64,000 nt of DNA. Source: Glebionis coronaria (taxonomy: Eukaryota > Streptophyta > Magnoliopsida > Asterales > Asteraceae). The position numbers were made by a program, and so were the translations under genes. The notes beneath the pieces were generated by a model. The model searched no databases. It was given only the letters and a program-made list of their open reading frames with translations, and was not told the origin of the DNA. The stretch lies in NCBI GenBank assembly GCA_025667525.1, contig CM046876.1:534366038-534430037 (forward strand), read 5' to 3'. Below, piece after piece: positions 1 to 12,260 of this stretch (the stretch's first letter is position 1; each line of letters opens with the position of its first letter).

Positions 1-2
1 AT

Positions 3-190
3 GCGGATAATATTATCCAAATGATCCACTCTTTACGTTCGCAGTCAGCTTTGGACGGTCGAGTAAAGAGAACGGGTTTACCCGCGAAATCTTGTCAAGG
101 AGGTTCTTTATTGAAACTACCTGCCACAAGTACGATATTTAATATCGTCCAACGGTCTTCACCGACCGGAGGTAAATTGCTACCGAATTA
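3..190 (+). CDS. Unrecognised 3'-proximal ORF of the Copia-derived element, partial
   Basis: An open frame enters at the left edge and stops at 188-190. Nearly the same peptide (with KRTGLPAKSCQGGSLLKLP) is open in the second copy on the minus strand at 40619-40903, where it has 94 residues. Agreement between two diverged copies suggests this stretch was coding, or was recently copied from one source. I see no catalytic motif and do not recognise a family. It sits where a Copia element would have the end of RNase H or a 3' UTR. Confidence 0.3.
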
Positions 191-594
191 GTATGAAATG
201 TTCAAGGCCATTTCATCCGTGTATATTGTTTTGTTGCTAACTGTCTTATGCAGCGTAACAAGAAGGTGGCATTGCGGTGTACAATCCAGAAGAAGTCGTC
301 ACCACATGCTTATACTACATACAATTAGTACTTCAACAAATTCAAGAAAGCCTGAAGGTCAAGTCTTCCGCTGTATCAAACTCTGAAGCTTTCAAGAATT
401 TAAAAGTATAAGTATGTGGAACATGAAGTCACAAAGAGGCAAATATCACAAGTGAAGAATGCACAAGGTCAAGGCAAGGAAACATGCTCAAGACTAAAGT
501 CAAAGATCACATCAAGCATATTCACAAGAACAAGATCGAAGACTCAAGCATAGATGCTAGGTTTAAGATTTTGTAAAAAGATGTGACCTCCCTT

Positions 595-604
595 AGGGGG
601 AGAT
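595..604 (+). other. Polypurine tract of the left-edge element
   Basis: AGGGGGAGAT lies directly before the LTR start TGTTGG. The same tract precedes the 3' LTR of the copy at 40 kb (minus strand, 40207-40218). It is the expected primer site for plus-strand DNA synthesis. Confidence 0.8.
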
Positions 605-1063
605 TGTTGGAAATACGTTTTCCCAATAAAGTCTCGGTCACATCTTAGTTAGCATAGATCACGAGTTATAGACTATTTAGAACTTTGTTTCTTGGAGCGA
701 CCTCCCTTAGGGGGAGATTGTTAGAAATACGTTTTTACGTATTTATGAAGGATCGGTCGCTCCAACGATAATTATGTAATGGGCTCGTGATCTATTTAAT
801 TATTGTATAGTCCCTATAGCCCACATGTAGGGTGGGCTATATATAACCCCTCCTAGCATGTTAGGAGGGGGTTGTTGATTCCCATTTTACAATTAATCAT
901 TTATTCATCTTTTCTTTCTCTCTCTACATTTCCCCTTTTCTCTCCTTTCTCTCTCTAATCCTTCATCTCTTTCCTTCATTTCTTCATGTTTATCATCTAA
1001 ATCAACCATCTAAATCCACCAAATCCATGATATAGAATAGGCCATTAATCGCGTAGACCTTCA
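605..1063 (+). repeat. 3' LTR, 459 bp, of the left-edge element
   Basis: The LTR starts TGTTGGAAATACG and ends GTAGACCTTCA. It aligns with the 435-bp LTRs at 39772-40206 and 48225-48659. A second copy of the purine tract and LTR start (AGGGGGAGAT at 709-718, then TGTTAGAAATACG) lies 114 bp inside it. A CT-rich stretch at about 910-1000 probably belongs to the transcribed part. Only the outer boundary agrees with the target duplications of the full copy, so 605 is taken as the true start. Confidence 0.8.
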
Positions 1064-4015
1064 CTCCCAAAACAGCTGGCAACACACCTAGAAGGTTCTG
1101 TAAGGATAGAATAGGAATTTCAGTTGCTAGGGTTTGTGAATAGTGTTTAGCCAGGCATTTGCCTATAAAAAGAGACCTCAACATGTGAGAGTCCCTTTGT
1201 TCCAGTTTTAAGCTATTATCTTTGTAATTCCTTTTTAAGTTTAAATAAAATTTGAATTTCTGAAATTTTGAAATCTCTTTTTGATTTAATTAAAAGTTTG
1301 GTGTTTGAGTAGCCTAATTCTAAGTTCCATTTGATTGTTAAGACCTACCTTAATCTTGTGGTTAAGGCACGTCTTGGTTCATAAGGTTTTTAAGGTTCAA
1401 ATACCTTGAAATCTTAGGTTCTGTTTTGGCTTATTTTGTGTACTAACCCTTGGCCATTTGCTATAAGCTCTTACAAGCTTGTTGACACCAAGCTTGTGAA
1501 GGGATTAGAGCCCTTGGTTGAGTTGTTTGCTGCTTGTGTTGAAGATATAAAGTCCTTGAGGTTCTACTTTGAACCATCAACCAAGGCAGTTTGCATCATC
1601 TTCATTGAAGTACCTTGGTCTTGTTCTAGTTGTTGAACAAGGTCCAAGGAGCATTGCTGGCCTTCCTAGGATGTTGTGGAAGGCAGGTATAATCTCTTGG
1701 TTTAAATTCCCCTAAAAATTTCATGTTTATGACTGTTTTGGATTTTGTGCTTTGATTTTGAGTATTTGTGTTTGTGCTTCTGATTTTTGAGTTTGATTGT
1801 GTTAGTTGCTATCTAGTAAGTGTTTTTTATCATTGAAATCAGTAGGTTATTAGTTAAAATCACAAGTTTCTTTGTTAAGTGGTAGATTAAGGGGTGTTTG
1901 AGTCTACTGCATTATTTGGAATTGTGGTTTGCTAAGTGTTTGTTTGCTGTTTGTAAGTGTTGGTATCTGCTTGTTAGGTGCTAGTGTTCATATGTTTGCA
2001 GGGTTGAAGGTTTGAAACACATAGATTCATTATTTGGCTATAAAATCTTTAAAACTTGGTAAAATTGGCTAGGATTTTGAGGACACCTAGATCTAAGCCT
2101 AGGCTAGGGCTAACAAGTGCTAAATCTGAGTTAATCACACCAGGGAAGAAGGATTTGACGCTTGAAATTGGATCAAGTGTCAAGTAGTTCAGCAAAACTT
2201 GTCTGCATATTGTTCATTGTTCATCAGAAACATTTTGTGCTTTGATCTTGTTATTTACTTTGATTTAGTGTTTGATTCTTGTTGCTTTGTGTTTATTCTT
2301 AGTTTATATAGCTTTTGTATGCATCTTGTTAAGTTTGGTTGGCTTATTCAGTCTAAATCTGCTTATTAAGTGCTCAACTGCTTATTTCCATATCTGGTGC
2401 ATATCTGGTGACTGTTTTGCTTATTGTGGCTTATTGTGTGGACCAATTTGTGATTTTCTTGTTGCTATTGACTCCTTGTGGTTCACTGATCACAAGGGTG
2501 CCTTTGTTTCCAATTGAATCAAACCAGAACTCTCAAATAAGCTTGGTCAAATAGTCAAAGCAGTGGGAACTCCTTTCCCCAGCTAGTTGCCACTGATAGT
2601 GTAAAATTGGGTTCAGCTTATCAATAAGCTATAATAGCTTATTCCAACCAGCAACAACTTTGTTTTTGTAATAGGTGCTCATATTTTGACCCATTTGTTC
2701 ATACTGGAGCATTTGGATGGTTGACTTTAGGGTTTGACTAGAAAACCAACTCCATTGACTTTTTCATAAGTTCATTTGTGCTTATTCTGGCTTATTGGTT
2801 GTGCTTATTGGATTTTTGTTGATTGATTTTGCTTATTGAGTCCATTTGAAATCTTTTGCAAGTTGAATCAAGTCCTGAGGTGCCCTAAATCTCTAAAACG
2901 ACTATTTTGTCTTTTAGTGAATTTTTACTTTGCTTATTTATGGCTTATTGAGTGAGCTTTTTAAAAATTTCTTTTTACAGATCTCATAAGCATCCCAAAA
3001 GAAGGTTGTGTGTCAAATTAGAGCTTATGGCATTAGCTTATGGCTTAATGGGCTGAAAAGCCCAATAAGAATAAGCTGAGTGTTAAATAAGCTGTGATAA
3101 GCTCATTTTCAGCTTTTGGGCCTTTAGAGTTTTGTTCTTAGAATTGAATTCTGAGTCAGATAGGGCTTTTCCAAGTCAATTAGGCCAAGTTTGACTTTTT
3201 GGGCCCAAAAGCCCAATTTGGTTGACTGTTTTTGGTTTTGGCCCATTTGAGGGCCCAATAGGGGTATTTTGGTAATATCACTTTGATTTTCTGATTATTT
3301 AGGGTAAAATAAACTAGTTTGCAAGTTTTTAGAATTTTTTATAATTTTTGGATTTTTAATATTATTTTATTATTATTTTATTATTATTTTAAAATTTCAC
3401 ATTTTCCAACTTTTTACATTTTTCTTAGGTTTAATACATTAAAATAGGAATTTATCAACTTTTAGAATAATTTTATCTCTTTTAGATTAATTTTTATAAT
3501 TATTTCAAGTTTTAGTAGTTTTTAAATCATTTTAAATAGTTTTTGTTAGTTTAAGAATTTCTAAAAATAGTTTTTAATCTTTTTAGGTCAATTTAGAGGT
3601 TTTCCAATTGAAAAATCTTTATTTGGGCTTTTTGATAATTTATTTGATTTTTAGGGCTTTAATTAGCATTTAAAAATTGAATATTTAATTATTTAAAAGG
3701 TTTGAAAAAGTTTTGATCATTGGTAAACTCTTAGTTTATTTATTTTGATTTTGGATGAATTTTTGGTAATTTTTAGAATTAATTTTTATTTTTGTGGTTT
3801 TTAAGGTTCTACGTTTTAACTTTCTAGTAGTGTTTATTGAAATTTTTACGTCTTCGTCATCTTCTTTTCTCATCCCCTTCTAAACCAATCATTAATCACA
3901 AACATTTAACAAATTTCTCACACACATATACCTCCTTGGGAAACGAACTTTCATACCTTAAGGGTCATTAGTGTTGATTTTCCTAAATCATCACTCGATA
4001 CTTTCCGCTTTTACC
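1064..4015 (+). repeat. Truncated LTR of family A (same family as the palindrome arms)
   Basis: This is a diverged copy of the LTR-like sequence at 24342-27838: TATA box, downstream CCTTTGTTCC segment, the paired AAGCTTGT motif near 1475-1495, a very AT-rich middle (3290-3800), and a conserved end near 3885-4015 that corresponds to 27690-27838. The first ~1 kb of the family, upstream of the TATA box, is missing because the element ending at 1063 inserted there. Small open frames such as 2272-2517 are hydrophobic and not shared with the other copies, so they are not called. Confidence 0.55.
1164..1171 (+). promoter_or_regulatory. TATA box of LTR family A
   Basis: TATAAAAA within GCCTATAAAAAGAGACC. 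The same context (TATAAAAAGGGAC) recurs at the matching place in both palindrome arms, which supports a real LTR promoter. Confidence 0.5.
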
Positions 4016-4074
4016 CTCTTTTCCTAAAGAGTAGTAAAACACTACGATCAGACCACTTCGCAATAATAATTCCA

Positions 4075-4266
4075 AATAAGTACTTCAGAACTGGTGATGT
4101 TATTCACTTCGGAATATTCACTATATTTTCACTTCGGAATCTTGAAATAAATAGCAACTTCGGAATGTTTGGGCTTTTGCACTTCGGAATGAGGAACTTT
4201 ATCACTTCGGAATACCTAAGGAAATCCACTTCGGAAAAACAGAAACCATCTTGGGTACTTCGGAAT
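4075..4266. repeat. Cluster of ACTTCGGAAT motifs
   Basis: About eight copies of (C)ACTTCGGAAT or close variants lie at irregular spacing (20-40 bp) in under 200 bp. The second duplication copy has the same cluster at about 9465-9645. There is no coding frame. Function unknown. Confidence 0.7.
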
Positions 4267-4269
4267 ATA

Positions 4270-4970
4270 TCAATTATTCCTAAATAAGTGTGATCTGCCC
4301 GACTTTTTCGTGATCCGATTTACCAGATATTCGATATATACCCCGAAAGTCACCCAAAACCACCAAAATTTTTGCGATTTTGATCAAACAAAGTAACTCA
4401 AATCACTACCACAACTATGTAGTCGATTTGGTTACAACCTTTAACCACCAAAAGGCAAAAAATTTCAAGATTCAATCTTGAAACCACCTTAAACACACGA
4501 AAAATAAATCAACTAAAACAACACCAAATACTTATCCTAGAATCCCTTGGCGAATGATACCACTTGTAAGACTTATACACACGACTAACCAAACACAAAT
4601 AACATGATGAAGATTAAACCAAAAAAGAAAGATTAGATTAAGATGAAGAAAAGAAAATACAAGGATTGGTGTTTTCCTAGTGAAAGAAACAAGCACACCT
4701 TTCTCTCTCTAAAACTATCAAAATGGAAAAGCACACCACACAAATGAGGAGAATTTACATTTTATACTAAAGAGTAAACTTTTAAGAGGCTTTCCTCATT
4801 TGTGTGTTCGGGACTAATTCCCGTTACATGAACAATAATAACTAAGAACTCTCGACACCGTTGAATAGCATTTTTCAAGAGCTTCGCAACGGTATATTAT
4901 ATGACCATCACTTTAAATACGGCTAACAGTGATCATATTGATACCAATTTTTCTTACATGCAACAAGTTT
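4270..4970 (-). mobile_element. Possible Copia 5' end fragment (LTR plus leader)
   Basis: On the minus strand a sequence ending CTTACA is followed two bases later by TGGTATCATTCGCC (4549-4562). This resembles a primer-binding site next to an LTR end, and only the first eight bases match the usual initiator-Met site. A CT-rich stretch near 4700-4715 and a possible LTR start at ~4970 fit a short LTR. No coding sequence is left. Duplication copy 2 has lost 261 bp of this fragment. Confidence 0.25.
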
Positions 4971-4974
4971 TGAA

Positions 4975-7148
4975 TTTTGATAAAAACAAGGATTTTTGAA
5001 AGTAATTTTATGATCATGCATGTAATGATCTAGTTAAGATCATGTTATTTTGATGTTGAAAATTTGATTTTGATTTTGGGTTTTTATTTTTAGGAATTAT
5101 AAAAGTGTTAGGATTGATAAATATTGATGCTAGGGGATTAGGGTGAGTAGAAAAGTGGTAAAATTGGCTAAAAATATGATTTTATGTGAGTTTTTATGAG
5201 GTGATTTTTGGTAGTGATTTTAAGGCAGATTTTAGGTTTCTTATGTTTGAGTATTTGTTAAACTAATTATCTAGGGTTGTAGAGAATTTCATTAGCTTCA
5301 ATTTGATATAAAGTATAGCTTCCAACTCAAAACGAGGAGGAAGATATGATAGTTTGATTATTCGTGTACCGAGAGACGAGTATCGACACAATTCGAAGTT
5401 GCTGTCGATATTTGGATCGAATATCAGGGACTATATAATGAGTTTTAAAAAGAGTCAAGGGCTGTTGTAAGTCTCTAAACCTCAGTTTGTGTGTCCATTT
5501 TCAAACTCGAGTGTCGGTTTTGTAAAAAAAGTGGTTTAGAGAGATCAAATTGGTTTCATGAGTCAAAGGCGTAAAACTGTCCGGTTTTTGTAACTCAAAG
5601 ATGTGTCGGGCAGAAGGTCTTAGAAGTAATATTTTTGAATGAAATTTAAACTGAGTCTTTTCAGGTTATGTGTGAGTTTGTCACCAAGTTTCATTGAAAT
5701 CGGACAAGTCTAGCTAGGGTAGATTGGTGTGTACATTTGGAGTGTATATGTTGATTTGTATTTTGGACACGTAGTTCTATGCTCGTGTGGCATGAGTTTG
5801 AGTATTCACTATTGTACATGGTGATTTACTCAAGTGTTTAGTCATTATATCAATTACTTAGTTACTGGTCCGAGTGAAGTAAAGTGATAGTTTGACTTGC
5901 GTTGACTTGGCGTCTTATGACAGGTCAATGTCAAGAGTGCAAGTGTTTAAACGAATAGTGTTGGATAAATGGGATAGTATGGATTCATTTGTATTATTAT
6001 TCTTTCGGGATTGTCATGGTTTTGTAATTTGAGTTTTGTGTTATTAAGTATGTTTTATACTTGATTCATTTATTAACGAGCACGCCTTATTCGGTAGGTT
6101 GTGGTTTTCGCGTTTAACAGGCATCACTTATCTTCGGCGATCGTCTCATTACCACTCTTATACGAAGGTGAGTCTATAGCCTCGCTTAATTCTTTAATTG
6201 TTTTAGAAACATGTGAGGGGGATAACATGCTTGTTTTTTAAGAATAAAGAGTACAACTATAAGTTGCGGTAAACCAATTGAATGGTGCAACAAAAAGTTA
6301 TGGAAGCTCTATTTACTTGAAAAGTATTTATTGAAAATGAAGGGTACAACAAGAGTTGTTGTAAACCCATGAATGGATGCAACCAGAAGTTGTGTAAACC
6401 CTATTTATTTTAAAATAGAACACAAGGCACCCGATTGTATGCTTAGATGAAACTTATTTACATAAGTTAGATTTAGCCTTAAAAGACCCATAGAATCGTG
6501 AATTGTTAATCGAAAGAAAGCTAATACTATGGATAGACCTATCGAGGTGACGTCCAGTCCGGTCGCGACTAGCTATCGCGTGGTGTAGTGAAACACTAGT
6601 TATGAAACGTGGGATGCATACGTATAAGAGAAATATACGCACTTGGCTAGGTGTGTTGGGATAAAATAATATATGTTAACGTACAATGTCATGAGGCTTA
6701 TGTAATAACACCGATAATTATGTCCGTACAACATAATTGTCTTTCGATGAATTATTAACCATGGAAGGTTATTCATAATACTTGTGTTCGATTTTTATAC
6801 TTTAAACTCTATAGATTCACTGAGCAATTTTGTTGACTTTATAGCATGTTTTATCTCAAGTCCATAGGAAAGGCATTAGAGGAAGGCGGTTTCATGAAGC
6901 TTGCATATTTGAAATGTTTTGGCCCGCTTTAATAAATTATATCCATTCAAAGTGTTTTAATCATTTAATGTGTTTGTAAACTTTAAGTTATCTGGGACCA
7001 TCTGCGAAATATTTATCGTTGAATAAATGAATGCATGTTTTATTAAAACAACTCGTTTTGAGCCGTTTTCTATGATTATGAGCTTGAATAATGATAGTAA
7101 CACCCAATTACCCTTCCGCTGCTATGACCCGAAATTGGGGGTGTTACA
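4975..7148 (+). repeat. Gypsy LTR sequence ending GGGGGTGTTACA
   Basis: The stretch lacks coding potential. It ends with a 3' LTR terminus resembling that of the LTR at 58436-61844 read on the minus strand (both have CTTCCGCTG, a conserved gap and then a GTTACA end). I cannot place its start. It joins Tat-like gag sequence immediately after 7148, without recognisable PBS or PPT there, so it is probably a solo or truncated LTR. Copy 2 of the duplication has the same end at 12260. Confidence 0.5.
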
Positions 7149-7721
7149 TTTCTCCTTATCGTTCAACATATTTTAAAAGTGGAGGCGAAACGAGGCATGC
7201 AAAGCAAAGCGTCGGCAAGACGCATGTCAAAATGCAATTCACGAAACATTTTAATAAAAAGTTAGACTTGATGATTGTTACGATCATGCAATTTCTCCTT
7301 ATTATTTCTCGATGGGTAAGGTAAGGGTGGTGCGGGTTGGGGCATTGGTCCTAGAATCTCGGGTTCCAAAATGGGTGAAGGGTTGACCGTAGGCGTGGTT
7401 TGAGCGGTACTTTATGGGCTTGAAATATGATACTTTTCGACCACCACCTCGGGTTCTTCCTCAATTTCCTCCTCCGTAGAAGTAATTGGGTGAGAAATGG
7501 GCTCTTTGAAAGTTTTACCACTTAGGGTGGTAATAGCTTTCATTTGTCCCTTCGAGTTTGGTATGGTTTTACTTGGAAGACCACCCGAAGTAGAAGGTTT
7601 GCACATTAATTCTTCAATTATGGTGTTTAACTTGTTATCAAGCTTAGCATGACTTTGGTCGATCTTGTTGTTTTGTCCTCTAATTTGAGTCACAAAATCG
7701 TTTTTCAATTCGTTTTCATGT
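7149..7721 (-). pseudogene. Tat/Athila-like Gypsy gag fragment (copy 1)
   Basis: The minus strand encodes the C-terminal part of a Tat-like gag. A 108-residue frame (7412-7738) contains GGLPSKTIPNSKGQMKAITT, the characteristic segment leading toward protease. After its stop a further frame reads PPLPYPSRNNKEKLHD and ADALLCMPRFAST, also typical of that gag-protease linker. The N-terminal side is cut off at 7721 by a Sirevirus LTR and the C-terminal side ends at the LTR terminus 7148. It is a broken remnant, duplicated at 12261-12833. Confidence 0.75.
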
Positions 7722-8295
7722 TGAAAGTCCCTAATCAATGCTAGAAACCCTAAACTTAACTAATCAACACAAGGTATTACTTTTCAAACGTAATCTTATT
7801 ATTGTCTAATAAAGAATTACAAGTGTTATGGATAACACGTTTGATGACAATGTGTTGTGCACACTTTGAACAACTATAAACCCTAACTTATGAATACAGT
7901 CGCAGCTGTTTGATTCTATAAGTTCTAAGCAATAATGTTATGAATATACTCAAAGTGTTGAACATTAATGCATGGATACACATCCTATTTATAGTGATAC
8001 GAGGTTGACCTAAATAGTACTTGATGGTGACTACACAAGACTTTCACTTTTCAGATATCAGTCACATGATGCTCTTCTATTCTTGGTAGTCTGCCATTAT
8101 GCTTTAAGGAAACAGTTGTCGAAACAGTTTCCTTTTTCTTCATAGTCTCGAACACACAAATGGCATGTCCAAAGTGTGCTGAGTGTTAACAAGGTATTGA
8201 CACCCCTGTTAACCCTCAACCCCTCAGAGTCCCTGATACATCTTGGTTGTTATCCATCACAGCCAATGAGTATGTCTTCAAGTAATCTTTGACTT
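7722..8295 (-). repeat. Truncated Sirevirus-like LTR at the duplication junction
   Basis: The first 574 bp (plus-strand sense) of the 744-bp LTR found at 12834-13577 and 23262-24005, starting TGAAAGTCCC and preceded by CATGT (7717-7721). It stops at TTTGACTT and joins unrelated LTR A sequence. The truncated copy exists because the tandem duplication broke inside the LTR, not because of a separate insertion. Confidence 0.9.
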
Positions 8296-11200
8296 ATTTC
8301 TGGCTTATTGAGTGAGCTTTTTAAAAATTTCTTTTTAGAGATCTCATAAGCATCCCAAAAGAAGGTTGTGTGTCAAATTAGAGCTTATGGCATTAGCTTA
8401 TGGCTTAATGGGCTGAAAAGCCCAATAAGAATAAGCTGAGTGTTAAATAAGCTGTGATAAGCTCATTTTCAGGTTTTGGGCCTTTAGAGTTTTGTTCTTA
8501 GAATTGAATTCTGAGTCAGATAGGGCTTTTCCAAGTCAATTAGGCCAAGTTTGACTTTTTGGGCCCAAAAGCCCAATTTGGTTGACTGTTTTTGGTTTTG
8601 GCCCATTTGAGGGCCCAATAGGGGTATTTTGGTAATATCACTTTGATTTTCTGATTATTTAGGGTAAAATAAACTAGTTTGCAAGTTTTTAGAATTTTTT
8701 ATAATTTTTGGATTTTTAATATTATTTTATTATTATTTTATTATTATTTTATTATTATTTTAAAATTTCATATTTTCCAACTTTTTACATTTTTCTTAGG
8801 TTTAATACATTAAAATAGGAATTTATCAACTTTTAGAATAATTTTATCTCTTTTAGGTTAATTTTTATAATTATTTCAAGTTTTAGTAGTTTTTAAATCA
8901 TTTTAAATAGTTTTTTTTAGTTTAAAAAATTCTAAAAATAGTTTTTTAATCTTTTTAGGTCATTTTAGAGGTTTGCCAATTGAAAAATCTTTATTTGGGC
9001 TTTTTGATAATTTATTTGATTTTTAGGGCTTTAATTAGCATTTAAAAATTGAATATTTAATTATTTAAAAGGTTTGAAAAAGTTTTGATCATTGGTAAAC
9101 TCTTAGTTTATTTATTTTGATTTTTGATGAATTTTTGGTAATTTTTAGAATTAATTTTTATTTTTGTGGTTTTTAAGGTTCTACGTTTTAACTTTCTAGT
9201 AGTGTTTATTGAAATTTTTACGTCTTCGTCATCTTCTTTTCTCATCCCCTTCTAAACCAATCATTAATCACAAACATTTAACAAATTTCTCACACACATA
9301 TACCTCCTTGGGAAACGAACTTTCATACCTTAAGGGTCATTAGTGTTGATTTTCCTAAATCATCACTCGATACTTTCCGCTTTTACCCTCTTTTCCTAAA
9401 GAGTAGTAAAACACTACAATCAGACCACTTCGCAATAATAATTCCAAATAAGTACTTCAGAACTGGTGATGTTATTCACTTCGGAATATTCACTATATTT
9501 TCACTTCGGAATCTTGAAATAAATAGCAACTTCGGAATGTTTGGGCTTTTGCACTTCGGAATGAGGAACTTTTTCACTTCGGAATACCTAAGGAAATCCA
9601 CTTCGGAAAAACAGAAACCATCTTGGGTACTTCGGAATATATCAATTATTCCTAAATAAGTGTGATCTGCCCGACTTTTTCGTGATCCGATTTACCAGAT
9701 ATTCGATAAATACCCCGAAAGTCACCCAAAACCACCAAAATTTTTGCGATTTTGATCAAACAAAGTAACTCAAATCACTACCACAACTATGTAGTCGATT
9801 TGGTTACAACCTTTAACCACCAAAACTATCAAAATGGAAAATCACACCACACAAATGAGGAGAATTTGCATTTTATACTACAGAGTAAACTTTTAAGAGG
9901 CTTTCATCATTTGTGTGTTCGGGACTAATTCTCGTTACATGAACAATAATAACTAAGAACTCTCGACACTGTTGAATAGCATTTTTCACGAGCTTCGCAA
10001 CGGTATATTATATGACCATCACTTTAAATACGGCTAACAATGATCATATTGATACCAATTTTTCTTACATGCAACAAGTTTTGAATTTTGATAAAAACAA
10101 GGATTTTTGAAAGTAATTTTATGATCATGCATGTAATGATCTAGTTAAGATCATGTTATTTTGATGTTGAAAATTTGATTTTGATTTTGGGTTTTTATTT
10201 TTAGGAATTATAAAAGTGTTAGGATTGATAAATATTGATGCTAGGGGATTAGGGTGAGTAGAAAAGTGGTTAAAATTGGCTAAAAATATGATTTTATGTG
10301 AGTTTTTATGAGGTGATTTTTGGCAGTGACTTTAAGGCAGATTTTAGGTTTCTTATGTTTGAGTATTTGTTAAACTAATTATCTAGGGTTGTAGAGAATT
10401 TCATTAGCTTCAATTTGATATAAAGTATAGCTTCCAACTCAAAACGAGGAGGAAGATATGATAGTTTGATTATTCGTGTACCGAGAGACGAGTATCGACA
10501 CAATTCGAAGTTGCTGTCGATATTTGGATCGAATATCAGGGACTATATAATGAGTTTTAAAAAGAGTCAAGGGCTGTTGTAAGTCTCTAAACCTCAGTTT
10601 GTGTGTCCATTTTCAAACTCGAGTGTCGGTTTTGTAAAAAAAGTGGTTTAGAGAGATCAAATTGGTTTCATGAGTCAAAGGCGTAAAACTGTCCGGTTTT
10701 TGTAATTCAAAGATGTGTCGGGCAGAAGGTCTTAGAAGTAATATTTTTGAATGAAATTTAAACTGAGTCTTTTCAGGTTATGTGTGAGTTTGTCACCAAG
10801 TTTCATTGAAATCGGACAAGTCTAGCTAGGGTAGATTGGTGTGTACATTTGGAGTGTATATGTTGATTTGTATTTTGGACACGTAGTTCTATGCTCGTGT
10901 GGCATGAGTTTGAGTATTCACTATTGTACATGGTGATTTACTCAAGTGTTTAGTCATTATATCAATTACTTAGTTACTGGTCCGAGTGAAGTAAAGTGAT
11001 AGTTTGACTTGCGTTGACTTGGCGTCTTATGACAGGTCAATGTCAAGAGTGCAAGTGTTTAAACGAATAGTGTTGGATAAATGGGATAGTATGGATTCAT
11101 TTGTATTATTATTCTTTCGGGATTGTCATGGTTTTGTAATTTGAGTTTTGTGTTATTAAGTATGTTTTATACTTGATTCATTTATTAACGAGCACGCCTT

Positions 11201-12260
11201 ATTTGGTAGGTTGTGGTTTTCGCGTTTAACAGGCATCACTTATCGTCGGCGATCGTCTCATTACCACTCTTATACTAAGGTGAGTCTATAGCCTCGCTTA
11301 ATTCTTTAATTGTTTTAGAAACATGTGAGGGGGATAACATGCTTGTTTTTTAAGAATAAAGAGTACAACTATAAGTTGCGGTAAACCAATTGAATGGTGC
11401 AACAAAAAGTTATGGAAGCTCTATTTACTTGAAAAGTATTTATTGAAAATGAAGGGTACAACAAGAGTTGTTGTAAACCCATGAATGGATGCAACCAGAA
11501 GTTGTGTAAACCCTATTTATTTTAAAATAGAACACAAGGCACCTGATTGTATGCTTAGATGAAACTTATTTACATAAGTTAGCTTTAGCCTTAAAAGACC
11601 CATAGAATCGTGAATTTTTAATCGAAAGAAAGCTAATACTATGGATAGACCTATCGAGGTGACGTCCAGTCCGGTCGCGACTAGCTATCGCGTGGTGTAG
11701 TGAAACACTAGTTATGAAACGTGGGATGCATACGTATAAGAGAAATATACGCACTTGGCTAGGTGTGTTGGGATAAAATAATATATGTTAACGTACAATG
11801 TCATGAGGCTTATGTAATAACACCGATAATTATGTCCGTACAACATAATTGTCTTTCGATGAATTATTAACCATGGAAGGTTATTCATAATACTTGTGTT
11901 CGATTTTTATACTTTAAACTCTATAGATTCACTGAGCAATTTTGTTGACTTTATAGCATGTTTTATCTCAAGTCCATAGGAAAGGCATTAGAGGAAGGCG
12001 GTTTCATGAAGCTTGCATATTTGAAATGTTTTGGCCCGCTTTAATAAATTATATCCATTCAAAGTGTTTTAATCATTTAATGTGTTTGTAAACTTTAAGT
12101 TATCTAGGACCATCTGCGAAATATTTATCGTTGAATAAATGAATGCATGTTTTATTAAAACAACTCGTTTTGAGCCGTTTTCTATGATTATGAGCTTGAA
12201 TAATGATAGTAACACCCAATTACCCTTCCGCTGCTATGACCCAAAATTGGGGGTGTTACA

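Larger units (their letters stand above)
1..1063 (+). mobile_element. 3' end of a non-autonomous Copia-derived LTR element
   Basis: The stretch holds the last ~600 bp of an internal region, a purine tract and a complete LTR that ends at 1063. It matches, in reverse complement, the 3' end of the full-length element at 39772-48659 (its 39772-40810 part) over its whole length, with scattered substitutions. The element therefore points rightward here and leftward there. Its 5' part and target duplication lie left of the window. The flank after 1063 is old LTR sequence, so it inserted into another retroelement. Confidence 0.85.
2933..8295. repeat. Tandem duplication, copy 1 (5363 bp)
   Basis: From TGGCTTATTGAGTGAGC onward this segment is repeated nearly base for base at 8293-13407. 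Copy 1 carries the end of LTR A, the ACTTCGGAAT cluster, a Gypsy LTR end, a Tat-like gag fragment and the first 574 bp of a Sirevirus LTR. Its right end is the novel junction: LTR sequence ending TTTGACTT passes directly into ATTTCTGGCTTATTG, with CTT shared at the join. Confidence 0.93.

Noticed and set aside
2272..2517. 81-residue hydrophobic ORF
   Set aside because: Composition follows the T/G-rich LTR sequence; not kept in the related palindrome arms.
7091..7324. 77-residue plus-strand ORF, repeated at 12203-12436
   Set aside because: Spans the LTR/gag junction antisense to gag; repeated only because of the tandem duplication.
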